NCBI RefSeq assembly: GCF_000359745.1
Contig: NZ_AQHN01000089.1
Coordinates: forward strand, 391,001-455,000
From: Rhizobium freirei PRF 81
Lineage (GTDB): Bacteria; Pseudomonadota; Alphaproteobacteria; Rhizobiales; Rhizobiaceae
Length of the DNA: 64,000 nucleotides
Reading direction: 5' to 3'
Position numbers and translations under genes: made by a program
Notes under the pieces: generated by a model
Seen by the model: the letters and a program-made list of their open reading frames with translations, nothing else
Told to the model about the DNA's origin: nothing
Database searches by the model: none
Shown: positions 43,614 to 54,106 of the stretch, one piece after another
Layout of the letters: each line of letters starts with the position of its first letter
Position numbering within the stretch: position 1 is the stretch's first letter

Positions 43614-44153
43614 TTACTTGAAAGCCTCGCCAGGATAGGCGCCCCAGATCTCGGACTGCGCCACCCAACCTTCGGTGCCGTCGGCGGTGACGTGGCACCA
43701 GTCGCCGGTGCATTCGCGAACGCTCATCATCACGCCGGGCTGAAGCTTGGCGATGACGCTGGCGGATGGCTGGGCTTCGCGGCGCATATTGACGAAGACG
43801 GCCTTGCCCTTGCCCTTCATCCAAGGTGCGGCAATGGCCGAACGCTGGCCCGACAGCAGCGATTGGTTGACCCAGCCTTCGGTGCCGTCGGCATCGCGAA
43901 TGCGTCGCCAATTATCGTATTCCTGAATGATTTCGACTGGCAGCCCCTGCTTGAGATAGAGCCATGATACGGCGTAATCCGAGCTCGGGCCGATACGCAA
44001 GTTGACGCGCTTGGATTTCAGCGTGACGAAGCGCGGCAGCGGCAAACCGCTCGGCCCCTTGGCGGCCTGGGCGGCGGCAAGGTCCGCCATTGCCACGGCC
44101 ATCATCAGGCCGATCGAGAAAATAGCGCAGGACTTTGATGCCTTGCCACGCAT
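43614..44153 (-). CDS. Periplasmic protein with two bacterial SH3 domains
   Basis: The 179-residue protein has a signal peptide (residues 1-28, cut near DLAAAQA) and two SH3b repeats: RVNLRIGPSSDYAVSWLYLK...EGWVNQ (about 47-95) and VFVNMRREAQPSASVIAKL...EGWVAQ (about 115-165). The layout matches DUF1058-type rhizobial proteins. SH3b domains bind peptidoglycan peptides; no catalytic domain is attached. It is divergent from the hydroxyacid dehydrogenase gene. Confidence 0.9.
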   Translation of the reverse strand: MRGKASKSCAIFSIGLMMAVAMADLAAAQAAKGPSGLPLPRFVTLKSKRVNLRIGPSSDYAVSWLYLKQGLPVEIIQEYDNWRRIRDADGTEGWVNQSLLSGQRSAIAAPWMKGKGKAVFVNMRREAQPSASVIAKLQPGVMMSVRECTGDWCHVTADGTEGWVAQSEIWGAYPGEAFK

Positions 44154-44343
44154 GGGATTTCCGTTCTTTCGTCATGACAAGGGCGCTGCTTGCATCGCCC
44201 TTTTGCTCCGCCAGTTGCAAATCCTCCGATCGCGCCTGCGAGTTTTGTTTGTCTTCGCTTGCGGGTCTGGTAGAAATGCCCGGAACGGGAAAATTATCCC
44301 GCTTTTTGGTTAACAACATCTGAACAAGGCATCGCCGCTCTCC

Positions 44344-45345
44344 ATGACGACGAAGAAAAAACCGAAAGTCTACGTCACGCGCAAACTGCCGGATGCAGTG
44401 GAAACGCGGATGCGCGAGCTCTTCGATGCCGAACTCAACATTGACGATCGTCCGCGCACCAAGACCGAACTCATTCAGGCTATCCGATCGGTCGACGTGC
44501 TGGTGCCCACGGTGACGGACCGCATCGACGCTGAGCTGATCGATGAGGCCGGGCCTCAGATGAAGCTGATTGCCAGTTTCTCCAACGGCACCGATCATAT
44601 CGATGTCGAAGCTGCGGCTCGTCGCGGCATCACCGTGACCAACACGCCCAATGTCCTGACCGAAGATACCGCCGACATGACCATGGCGCTCATTCTCGCC
44701 GTCCCGCGACGGCTGGCGGAAGGTGCCCGCGTCCTGACGGATAATCCCGGCGAATGGGCCGGATGGTCGCCGACCTGGATGCTGGGGCGACGCATTCACG
44801 GCAAGCGTATCGGCATTGTCGGCATGGGGCGCATAGGCACCGCCGTTGCCCGCCGCGCCAAGGCATTCGGCCTTTCGATCCATTATCACAATCGCAAGCG
44901 GGTCAATCCGGCGACGGAGGACGAACTGGAGGCGACCTATTGGGACAGCCTCGACCAGATGCTCGCCCGCGTCGACATCGTTTCGGTCAACTGCCCGTCT
45001 ACGCCTGCGACGTATCATTTGATCTCCGCCCGCCGCCTGGCGCTGCTGCAGCCGACAAGCTACATCGTCAACACGGCGCGCGGCGATGTCATCGATGAGG
45101 CGGCGCTGATCAAGATCCTGCGCGAAGGCAAGATCGCCGGCGCCGGCCTCGACGTGTTCGAGAACGAACCCGCCGTCAATCCGAAGCTGGTGAAGCTCGC
45201 CAATGAGGGCAAGGTGGTACTTCTGCCGCATATGAGCTCGGCGACCCTCGAGGGCCGCATCGACATGGGCGACAAGGTCATCATCAACATCCGCACCTTC
45301 ATCGACGGTCATCGCCCGCCCAATCGCGTGCTGCCGTTTCGCTGA
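44344..45345 (+). CDS. D-2-hydroxyacid (glyoxylate/hydroxypyruvate-type) dehydrogenase
   Basis: A 333-residue NAD(P)-dependent enzyme of the D-glycerate dehydrogenase group. Seen are the substrate-loop SFSNGTDHIDVEAA, the Rossmann motif GIVGMGRIGTAVARRAKAFG, and the catalytic Arg (VNTARGDVIDE), Glu (FENEPAVN) and His (LPHMSSAT). It likely reduces glyoxylate or hydroxypyruvate. A weak hairpin with CTTTTTG (44286-44307) lies 36 bases before the start and could attenuate it. Confidence 0.92.
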   Translation: MTTKKKPKVYVTRKLPDAVETRMRELFDAELNIDDRPRTKTELIQAIRSVDVLVPTVTDRIDAELIDEAGPQMKLIASFSNGTDHIDVEAAARRGITVTNTPNVLTEDTADMTMALILAVPRRLAEGARVLTDNPGEWAGWSPTWMLGRRIHGKRIGIVGMGRIGTAVARRAKAFGLSIHYHNRKRVNPATEDELEATYWDSLDQMLARVDIVSVNCPSTPATYHLISARRLALLQPTSYIVNTARGDVIDEAALIKILREGKIAGAGLDVFENEPAVNPKLVKLANEGKVVLLPHMSSATLEGRIDMGDKVIINIRTFIDGHRPPNRVLPFR

Positions 45346-45452
45346 GCCGGAGCAATTCCAGGAAAAGTGCGCAGCGATTTTCCGTCCGGAATGCGGAATA
45401 AAACAAGAAGATAGAGCGTTTTCGCGATTCGAAGAAAAGCGGAAATGCTCTA
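45345..45452. repeat. Family-3-related repeat, variant C
   Basis: Begins GAGCCGGAGCAATTCC and ends GCGGAAATGCTCTA. The block AAAGTGCGCAGCGATTTT parallels copies A and B, but the ends differ, including an inverted GAGC.../...GCTC pair. It fills the space between the dehydrogenase and the GNAT gene. Confidence 0.7.
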
Positions 45453-45929
45453 GGTCAGGACCTTGCGCATCTCGATCGACGTGGTGCGATCGAAGCCGGC
45501 ATGACGATTTTCGGCAGTTTTCCGAAATCCCCAGCCGGCGAACATGGCGTGGTTTTCGGTGAGCTCGATGCGGGTTTCCAGCCGCAGGGTGAAAAGGCTC
45601 AGCCTGCGTGCTTCGGCCTCCGCCGATGTCAGCAGGCGCCTGCCGATCCCGTTGCCTTGCGCACGGGGCAGGACGGCGAGCTTGCCGATATAGAGGGTAT
45701 TCGGTTCGGTGCGGCAAAATACACAGCCGACTATATTGTTATCGTCCAGCGCGATATAGCCGATTTCGCTGCGCGCTTTTTCTTGAAGAGACTGCGCTGT
45801 CAGCGCGAGCGCGGAGGAGGGCGGGTCGATCCGTCCGTTCATGTAAGCGAAAGAAGCGAGAATGAGATCGAGCAATTCGCTCCAGCGATGAAAGCTGCCA
45901 TCCAGGCGTTGAAGCGTGATATCGCTCAT
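45450..45929 (-). CDS. GNAT family N-acetyltransferase
   Basis: A 159-residue GNAT protein with the acetyl-CoA motif LAVLPRAQGNGIGRRLLTSAEAEARR and a late segment ENHAMFAGWGFRKTAENRHAGFDR. Substrate unknown. The start overlaps the moeB stop by 4 bases (ATGA), implying translational coupling with the E1-like enzyme upstream. Confidence 0.88.
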   Translation of the reverse strand: MSDITLQRLDGSFHRWSELLDLILASFAYMNGRIDPPSSALALTAQSLQEKARSEIGYIALDDNNIVGCVFCRTEPNTLYIGKLAVLPRAQGNGIGRRLLTSAEAEARRLSLFTLRLETRIELTENHAMFAGWGFRKTAENRHAGFDRTTSIEMRKVLT

Positions 45930-46696
45930 TCTGCCGCCACTTTGGCGCGCTTGCGGCGATAACGAACAGTCTCGAAGCGCGCCGCGAGTGCGTCGTACAG
46001 CAGCAGGCGGCCGATCAGCGGTTCGCCGATACCGGTGATGAGCTTGATCGCTTCCATCGCCATCAGCGTGCCGATGACCCCGGTCAACGCGCCGATGATG
46101 CCCGCCTCGGCGCAACTGGGGATGAGACCCTGCGGCGGTGGCGCAGGGAAGAGATCGCGATAGCGCGGATTGGCCGCGCCGTCGGCATCGCTCTCGTAGG
46201 GCTTCAGCGTCGTCACCGATCCGTCGAATCGCCCGACCGCACCCGTCACGAGCGGCAAGCTTGCCGCCTCGGCCGCGTCCGCCGCGGTGTAGCGCGTATC
46301 GAAATTGTCGGAGCCGTCGATAACGAGATCGAAACCTGCAAGGTGCCGGGCCGCCGTATCGGGCGTAAAGCGCTCTTCGAAGCGGATGACCCGCACATGC
46401 GGATTGAGCCGCGCGATGGCGTCGGCTGCACTCTGCGTCTTCAACTCGCCGATGGTGCCGGTATCGTGGATCACCTGTCGCTGCAGGTTGGACAGCGAAA
46501 CGCGGTCATCGTCGGCAATGCCGAGCGTCCCGATGCCGGCGGCGGCAAGATATTGCAGCACCGGAGCGCCGAGGCCGCCGGCGCCGATCACAAGCACGCT
46601 CGCAGCCTTCAGCTTCTGCTGGCCGGTTCCGCCGACTTCTGGCAGCAGGATGTGACGCTGGTAGCGGGCGATTTCGTCTGAGCTTAAAGGGTCCAT
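45926..46696 (-). CDS. moeB: MoeB/ThiF-type adenylyltransferase
   Basis: Adenylates the C-terminal glycine of a ubiquitin-like sulphur carrier such as MoaD or ThiS. The 256 residues show the ATP loop VIGAGGLGAPVLQYLAAAG, the DDDRVSLSNLQRQV motif and the Asp in DGSDNFDTRY. The cysteine in IPSCAEAGIIG is the only Cys, so the paired CxxC zinc ligands of E. coli MoeB are absent. MoeB versus ThiF cannot be separated by sequence. Confidence 0.9.
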   Translation of the reverse strand: MDPLSSDEIARYQRHILLPEVGGTGQQKLKAASVLVIGAGGLGAPVLQYLAAAGIGTLGIADDDRVSLSNLQRQVIHDTGTIGELKTQSAADAIARLNPHVRVIRFEERFTPDTAARHLAGFDLVIDGSDNFDTRYTAADAAEAASLPLVTGAVGRFDGSVTTLKPYESDADGAANPRYRDLFPAPPPQGLIPSCAEAGIIGALTGVIGTLMAMEAIKLITGIGEPLIGRLLLYDALAARFETVRYRRKRAKVAAE

Positions 46697-46732
46697 GGCG
46701 ACGATCCTATCATGATCGGCGATTTTGAGATG

Positions 46733-47860
46733 CTAGGATTTTGTAATCCCGCCATGCGAAACGGTAAGGAATTGCGCGCGCTCGCCAAGCGCCGAGAACA
46801 TGGCTTTGTCCGTGCCGGTCATGAAGGCCTGCCCTCCAAGTCCGTCGATCAGGTCGAAAAGCGCGGCACGCCGGCCCTCGTCGAGATGGGCGGCGATTTC
46901 ATCCAGCAGCAGGATCGGCGCATATCCCGTGAGATTGCCCACGAGGCGCGCATGGGCGAGGATCAGGCCGACCAGCAAGGCCTTTTGCTCGCCCGTCGAG
47001 CAGCGTTCCGCCTCCATGTCCTTTTCACGGTGGCGCACCAGCAGATCGGCCCTGTGCGGTCCATCCAGCGTGCGCCCGGCCGCGGCATCTCGGTAGCGTC
47101 CGTCGCGCAGCATCGCGGCATAGGCATCTTCCAGATCGACGGCCGGCCGGTCGAATTGACCGTCGAGAAAGCCGGAAAGCTCCAGTGCTGCCGAAGGAAA
47201 TGGCGTTGCCTCGCCCGTTTCGGCGACGAGCCGCGAGAGAAGGCCGAGCATCTCCTGTCGTGCGATGGCCATGGCGATGCCGAGGCTTGCCATCTGCTCC
47301 TCGATGCCGGCAAGCCAGGATGGATCGAAGCGCCCTTCCGAAAGCAGCTTGTTGCGGCTGCGCATGGCGCGCTCGAAATCGCTGGCACGGCGGCCATGGG
47401 CGGGATCGAGCGACAGCACCAGCCGATCGAGAAAGCGGCGGCGTTCCGAAGAGCCGCCGGTGAATAGGCCGTCCATGGCCGGCGTCAGCCAGAGAACGCG
47501 CAAATGATCGGTCAGTTCGTCAACCGTCTTGGCCGGCGTCCCGTTGATTCGCAGCCTGCGGGCGGTCGATTCATCCGTGGTATCGATGCCGGTGCCGATC
47601 TCGACTACGCCATCCATACCTTCCAGCTCGGCAAAGATCGAAAAGCCACCCGGCGCATGGATGCGAGTGGCATCGGCATAGCTGGCCCGGCGCAGGCCAC
47701 GACCGGGCGACAGCAGCGAGACCGCTTCCATCAGGTTGGTCTTGCCGGCGCCGTTGTCGCCGGTCAGCACCACATGTCGCTCGTCAAGCGTCAGCGCCGC
47801 TGCCGCATAATTGCGGAAGTCGGTGAGCTTCAGGCGCGAGATGAAAACCTTGTCCGGCAT
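46733..47860 (-). CDS. recF: DNA repair/recombination ATPase RecF
   Basis: RecF acts with RecOR at single-strand gaps. The 375 residues have the start ISRLKLTDFRNYAAAALTL, Walker A LTGDNGAGKTNLMEAV, the ABC-like signature STGEQKALLVGLILAHA and Walker B ILLLDEIAAHLDEGRRAALF. In alphaproteobacteria it is often separate from dnaA-dnaN, as here. It is upstream of moeB on the same strand. Confidence 0.96.
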   Translation of the reverse strand: MPDKVFISRLKLTDFRNYAAAALTLDERHVVLTGDNGAGKTNLMEAVSLLSPGRGLRRASYADATRIHAPGGFSIFAELEGMDGVVEIGTGIDTTDESTARRLRINGTPAKTVDELTDHLRVLWLTPAMDGLFTGGSSERRRFLDRLVLSLDPAHGRRASDFERAMRSRNKLLSEGRFDPSWLAGIEEQMASLGIAMAIARQEMLGLLSRLVAETGEATPFPSAALELSGFLDGQFDRPAVDLEDAYAAMLRDGRYRDAAAGRTLDGPHRADLLVRHREKDMEAERCSTGEQKALLVGLILAHARLVGNLTGYAPILLLDEIAAHLDEGRRAALFDLIDGLGGQAFMTGTDKAMFSALGERAQFLTVSHGGITKS

Positions 47861-47970
47861 GGGTCTTTGAGATTCGTGTCGATGGCCGAGGGGTATGCCG
47901 AACCCTGCCCAAGTGCAAGGATTTTGCCGATGGTTCGTGGTGTCGATGGAATGGAAGCGCCGTCAAGGGC

Positions 47971-48109
47971 CACCCTCGTCCTTCGACAGGCTCAGGATGA
48001 GGGTGGAATGGCGAGCGCAGGAAGAGGATAGGGTGAACTGCAGGCCGGATGAGAGATTCACCCCTCATGGTGAGGAGGTCCGCAAGGCCGTCTCGAACCA
48101 CGAGGGCGG
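47971..48109. repeat. Palindromic repeat cluster (family 4) between recF and dnaJ
   Basis: An 11-bp hairpin CACCCTCGTCC/GGATGAGGGTG surrounds the loop TTCGACAGGCTCA (47971-48005), a motif common in alphaproteobacterial intergenic repeats. A second palindromic unit, CCCCTCATGGTGAGG with GTCCGCAAGGC, is at 48061-48107. No gene is present in 47861-48181. Confidence 0.7.
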
Positions 48110-48122
48110 TGATTCGGCACCA

Positions 48123-48155
48123 AACAAAAAATCCGGCCGAATCACCGGCCGGATT
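48123..48155 (-). terminator. Terminator of dnaJ
   Basis: Stem AATCCGGCC / GGCCGGATT with an 8-base loop is followed on the minus strand by TTTTTTGTTTGG, 26 bases after the dnaJ stop. Confidence 0.8.
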
Positions 48156-48181
48156 CATGCGAAACATGTCTGATTCGCGAA

Positions 48182-49327
48182 TCAGTCGCTGAAGGTGTCG
48201 AAGAAATCCTTCATGCGGGCAAAGAAGCCCGTCGATTCCGGATTGTTGTCCTTCGAAGAGATCTGCTCGAATTCCTGCAGCAGTTCGCGCTGACGCTTGG
48301 TGAGCTTCTGCGGCGTCTCGATCTGGATCTGGATATAGAGATCGCCAACCTGGCTGGAACGCAGCACCGGCATGCCCTTGGCCTTCAGACGGAATTGCTT
48401 GCCGACCTGCGTTCCCTCGGGAACGGTAACGCGGGATTTGGTGCCGTCGAGCGTTGCCACATCGAAAGTGCCGCCAAGTGCCGCCGTCGTCATCGAGATC
48501 GGCACGGCGCAATAGAGATCGGCGCCATCGCGCTGGAAGAACTCATGCGGCTTGACGGAAAGGAAGATATAGAGGTCGCCGGAAGGCCCGCCACGCAGGC
48601 CCGCTTCCCCTTCGCCCTGCAGGCGGATGCGCGTGCCGTCTTCGATGCCGGCCGGGATGTTGACGGAGAGCGAACGCTCCTCGGTCACACGGCCCTGGCC
48701 ATGACACTTGCTGCAGGGATCGGGAATGATCTGACCGCGGCCGTGACAGGTGGGGCAGGTGCGCTCGACCGAGAAGAAGCCCTGTGCGGCGCGTACGCGA
48801 CCGGAACCTTGGCAGGTGCCGCAGGTCTTCGGCTGCGTGCCGGGCTTGGCGCCAGAGCCGGAACAGACGTCGCAGGTGATCGAGGTCGGCACACGAATCT
48901 GCGCCGTCTTGCCGCTAAAGGCCTCTTCGAGCGAGATTTCCATGTTGTAGCGAAGATCGGCGCCGCGTTCGCGACCGCCAGAGGAGCGCCCGCGCGAGCG
49001 ACCGCCGCCCATCATCTCGCCGAAAATATCCTCGAAGATATCGGAGAAGCCGCCGCCGCCGAAGCCGGCGCCAAAACCGCCGCCGCCGCCCATGCCACCA
49101 TGCTCGAAAGCAGCGTGGCCATAGCGGTCATAGGCTGCGCGCTTCTGCGGATCCTTGAGCGTTTCGTAGGCTTCGTTGATTTCCTTGAACTTCCGCTCGG
49201 CGTTGCTGTCGTCCGGATTCTTGTCCGGATGAAATTGCATCGCCAGCTTACGAAAGGCGCTCTTCAGCTCTTTCTCGTCCGCCGTCTTGGAGACGCCCAA
49301 TGTCTCGTAAAAATCCGCTTTTGCCAT
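48182..49327 (-). CDS. dnaJ: Chaperone DnaJ
   Basis: Co-chaperone that stimulates DnaK ATPase. The 381 residues comprise a J domain with HPD (LAMQFHPDKNPDD), a Gly/Phe-rich region, four zinc repeats (CDVCSGSG, CGTCQGSG, CPTCHGRG, CSKCHGQG) and the C-terminal substrate domain. It is downstream of dnaK with 181 bases between, and has its own terminator. Confidence 0.98.
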   Translation of the reverse strand: MAKADFYETLGVSKTADEKELKSAFRKLAMQFHPDKNPDDSNAERKFKEINEAYETLKDPQKRAAYDRYGHAAFEHGGMGGGGGFGAGFGGGGFSDIFEDIFGEMMGGGRSRGRSSGGRERGADLRYNMEISLEEAFSGKTAQIRVPTSITCDVCSGSGAKPGTQPKTCGTCQGSGRVRAAQGFFSVERTCPTCHGRGQIIPDPCSKCHGQGRVTEERSLSVNIPAGIEDGTRIRLQGEGEAGLRGGPSGDLYIFLSVKPHEFFQRDGADLYCAVPISMTTAALGGTFDVATLDGTKSRVTVPEGTQVGKQFRLKAKGMPVLRSSQVGDLYIQIQIETPQKLTKRQRELLQEFEQISSKDNNPESTGFFARMKDFFDTFSD

Positions 49328-49391
49328 TCAGCATTCGACCCCGGAAATGGATTTCCGGCTGCCCGAAGGCAGCCGGATCATGCGCATAATC

Positions 49392-49414
49392 CCTTAAATT
49401 CGCGCAATTTAAGG
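49392..49414. promoter_or_regulatory. Perfect 9-bp inverted repeat upstream of dnaJ
   Basis: CCTTAAATT and AATTTAAGG are separated by CGCGC, 65 bases before the dnaJ start. It is not the CIRCE element. It could be an operator or an RNA hairpin; a GC hairpin GCGCGTCC/GGACGCGC (49453-49472) lies between it and dnaK. Confidence 0.45.
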
Positions 49415-49508
49415 AAGGCTTACGCGCCACTTTAATTTCCACTGCGGCCTTTGCGCGTCCAAAAGGACGCGCGGCGCAGTAGTTCCTCGAGAACCTTTCG
49501 GCTCGCGC

Positions 49509-51425
<1,917 letters not shown>

Positions 51426-51533
51426 ATCATTCTCTCCTTGAAGCAAGCTGTCGGAACCCCTGTCAGGCATTCCATTGACAGCCCCTAACGGGATGGTCTT
51501 GAGGATTGCGCAGCCATGACTGCGGTGATGCCG

Positions 51534-51565
51534 CGTATATAAGTAGCGGTTTTACTGACTGCAAG
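51534..51565 (-). promoter_or_regulatory. Sigma-32 (RpoH) heat-shock promoter of dnaK
   Basis: CTTG, 18 bases, then CTTATATACG on the minus strand matches the rhizobial RpoH consensus (CTTG - spacer - CYTATVTNNG) at every defined base. It lies about 110 bases before the dnaK start. Confidence 0.75.
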
Positions 51566-51718
51566 GCAGGAAATCACCCGGAATCCAGCAAAACGAATGG
51601 TTTGTCGCCCAAATTCCACATGGCCGAAGTTGCGCCAAGAGCCCGTGGATTTGAAGCAATCGCGCATTTGAGCAGCCTTGCCGCAGCCATGCAAGCGGCA
51701 AGGTAGAAAATTGCGATT

Positions 51719-54106
51719 TTATCGGCCGAGGATCACGTCGAGCAGCGAGGTGCGATGCGGCCGCGCAGCCCTGGGCGGGCCGCTGTCGCCGACATCGGCG
51801 GGCGGGATCTCGCTGTCATAGGGGTTCGAATTGTAGGGATTCGAACTATAGGGGTTGGTGTCGTCGGTGAGGTTTGCCGGCGGCAGATCCTGCGGGTCTT
51901 CATTGGCTGCGGTCTGGTTGACGACCTGTGGCTGGATCGGCTGCTGCGACGGCCGCTGCTGCAAGGTCGGCTGTCCCGCATTGCCGGCGCCTGAGATGAT
52001 ATTGCCGATCGTCGTCGGCTGGTCGCCCAACGGCTCCGTCTGCGCCATCGGCAAGCCACTGTCGATGATTTGGCCGCCGCCGAAGATCGGCATCGGAGCG
52101 ATGCCCTTATGGGCAGCGACCATGAATTCCTTCCACGCCTTGGCCGGCAGCCCGCCCCCGGTCACCTTGCGCATCGACTTGCCGTCGTCGTTGCCGAACC
52201 AGACGCCGGTCGTCAGATGGCCGGTGAAACCGACAAACAGCGCGTCGCGGAACGATTGCGTCGTGCCCGATTTGCCGGCGGCCTGCCAGCCGGGAATGCG
52301 GGCAGCCTTGCCGGTTCCCGACGCGATGACGCCGGCCATCATCGTGTTCATGTTGGTGACGATATCCGGGTTCAGCACTCGCTGCGGATTGTCGGTATTG
52401 GTCTGGTAGAGCACCTTGCCGGAGGCGGTCGTCACCTTGGTGATGACATGCGGCGCCACTTTGAAGCCGCCGTTCATGAACGTGGCATAGGCCGAGGTCA
52501 GTTCCAGCAGCGATACTTCGGAGGTGCCGAGCGCGATGGAGGCATTGGCCTGCAGATCGGATTCGATGCCGAGCCTGTGCGCCACCTTGATCACCTGCTC
52601 GGGACCGACCTCGGCGACGAGCTGGACGGCAACAGTGTTCAGCGATTTCGCCACGGCGGTCGCAAGCGTCACCGGGCCGCTATAGCGCTGCTCGTAGTTC
52701 TCCGGTGCCCAATTGCCGATCTTGACCGGCAGGTCGTTGCGGATCGAGTTGGGCGTCAGGCCCGCCTCCAGCGCTGCGGTATAGACGAACGGCTTGAAGG
52801 CGGAGCCCGGCTGACGCTTGGCGGTGACGGCGCGGTTGAACTGACTCTGGGCATAGTCGCGGCCGCCGACCAGGGCGCGGACGGCGCCCGTCGCGTCGAC
52901 GGAGACGAGCGAGGCCTGCGAGGCGTTCAGCTTCTTGCCCTCCTTTTCGAGCACGTCGCTGAGCGCCTTCTCGGCCTTCTCCTCCAGCGACATGTCGAGG
53001 GTGGTGTCGACAATCAGGTCCTCCTTGACGGGGCCGCCGATCAGCTTCGGCAGCTGATCCATGACCATGTCGGCAACGTAGTTTTCCGCGCCGCTCCAAT
53101 AGCTCTTGGTTCGCGTCGGCGGCTGTGCCATCGCCGTCTTGATGTCGGATTCACTGATGAAGCCCTGATCGCGCATGGCCTGCAGCACCAGCTGGGCGCG
53201 GGCCTCGGCGGCCGCGGGGTCGCGGGCGGGCGAAAGCCGCGAGGGCGCCTTGACCAGACCGGCCAGCATGGCCGCTTCGCCGAGATTGACGTCCTTGGCC
53301 GACTTGTTGAAGTAGCGCCGCGAAGCGGCCTCGACACCATAGGCGTTCGAGCCGAAATAGACCCGGTTCAGATACATCGTCAGGATCTGATCCTTGGTGT
53401 ATTTATGCTCCAGCCACAGCGCCAACAGCACTTCCTGCACCTTGCGCTCCAGCGTGCGGTCCGGCGACAGGAACAGGTTCTTGGCGAGCTGCTGCGTCAG
53501 CGTCGAGCCGCCCTGGGCGGCGTGTCCCGTCACGACGTTGGTCACGACGGCGCGGCCAAGGCCGATCGGGTCGAAGCCGAAATGCGAATAGAAGCGGCGA
53601 TCCTCGATGGCGATGATGGCTTCGGGAATGTAGGGCGACATGTCGCTGAGCGTTACGGCCTCGCCGCCGGTCGTGCCGCGATTGGCGATCAGATTGCCGT
53701 CGAGACCCGTGATCTTGACGTTCGGCGGCCGTTCGGGAATGGACCAGGTGCTGGCGCTCGGCATGCGCGATCCGTAATAGGCGACGAGACCTGCAAGGCC
53801 GATACCGGCCCAGAGGCAAAGCACGAGGCTCCAATAGATCGTTGACCGGATGAAGCCGAAAAAGCCGCGGCGTGGCGCACGCCGGGCCGGCTTGCGGCGG
53901 CTGCGCGAACGGCGCGACTTCTCAACCACCGGCTCGTCCTCATAGTCGTCGTCGTCATCTTCGTCGGGTTCGGGCTCTTCGTACCGCTTGACCGCGCGCC
54001 TATGGCCGACGATGCGCTCGCCGGCATTGAATCCGTCATCGATGCGTTCCCGACCGCTGGAAAAGGATGGTTCTATCCTCTGGCGTGACTTTTTCTTATC
54101 TGCCAT
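51719..54106 (-). CDS. Class A penicillin-binding protein (PBP1A family)
   Basis: Bifunctional peptidoglycan synthase of the inner membrane. The 795 residues have a charged cytosolic N-terminus (Glu/Asp and Arg/Lys clusters), one membrane anchor (about residues 88-110), the GT51 glycosyltransferase motifs IIAIEDRRFYSHFGFD and QGGSTLTQQLAKNLFL, and the transpeptidase motifs GSAFKPF (SxxK), KSLN (SxN) and GKSGTTQ (KTG). The Pro/Asn/Gln-rich C-terminus with Ser-Asn-Pro-Tyr repeats is disordered. A TTAA-N7-TTAA box lies upstream. Confidence 0.95.
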   Translation of the reverse strand: MADKKKSRQRIEPSFSSGRERIDDGFNAGERIVGHRRAVKRYEEPEPDEDDDDDYEDEPVVEKSRRSRSRRKPARRAPRRGFFGFIRSTIYWSLVLCLWAGIGLAGLVAYYGSRMPSASTWSIPERPPNVKITGLDGNLIANRGTTGGEAVTLSDMSPYIPEAIIAIEDRRFYSHFGFDPIGLGRAVVTNVVTGHAAQGGSTLTQQLAKNLFLSPDRTLERKVQEVLLALWLEHKYTKDQILTMYLNRVYFGSNAYGVEAASRRYFNKSAKDVNLGEAAMLAGLVKAPSRLSPARDPAAAEARAQLVLQAMRDQGFISESDIKTAMAQPPTRTKSYWSGAENYVADMVMDQLPKLIGGPVKEDLIVDTTLDMSLEEKAEKALSDVLEKEGKKLNASQASLVSVDATGAVRALVGGRDYAQSQFNRAVTAKRQPGSAFKPFVYTAALEAGLTPNSIRNDLPVKIGNWAPENYEQRYSGPVTLATAVAKSLNTVAVQLVAEVGPEQVIKVAHRLGIESDLQANASIALGTSEVSLLELTSAYATFMNGGFKVAPHVITKVTTASGKVLYQTNTDNPQRVLNPDIVTNMNTMMAGVIASGTGKAARIPGWQAAGKSGTTQSFRDALFVGFTGHLTTGVWFGNDDGKSMRKVTGGGLPAKAWKEFMVAAHKGIAPMPIFGGGQIIDSGLPMAQTEPLGDQPTTIGNIISGAGNAGQPTLQQRPSQQPIQPQVVNQTAANEDPQDLPPANLTDDTNPYSSNPYNSNPYDSEIPPADVGDSGPPRAARPHRTSLLDVILGR

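Noticed and set aside
44286..44307. Hairpin CGGGA/TCCCG with CTTTTTG before the hydroxyacid dehydrogenase
   Set aside because: Only five base pairs, so it is noted in that gene's entry but not called as a terminator.
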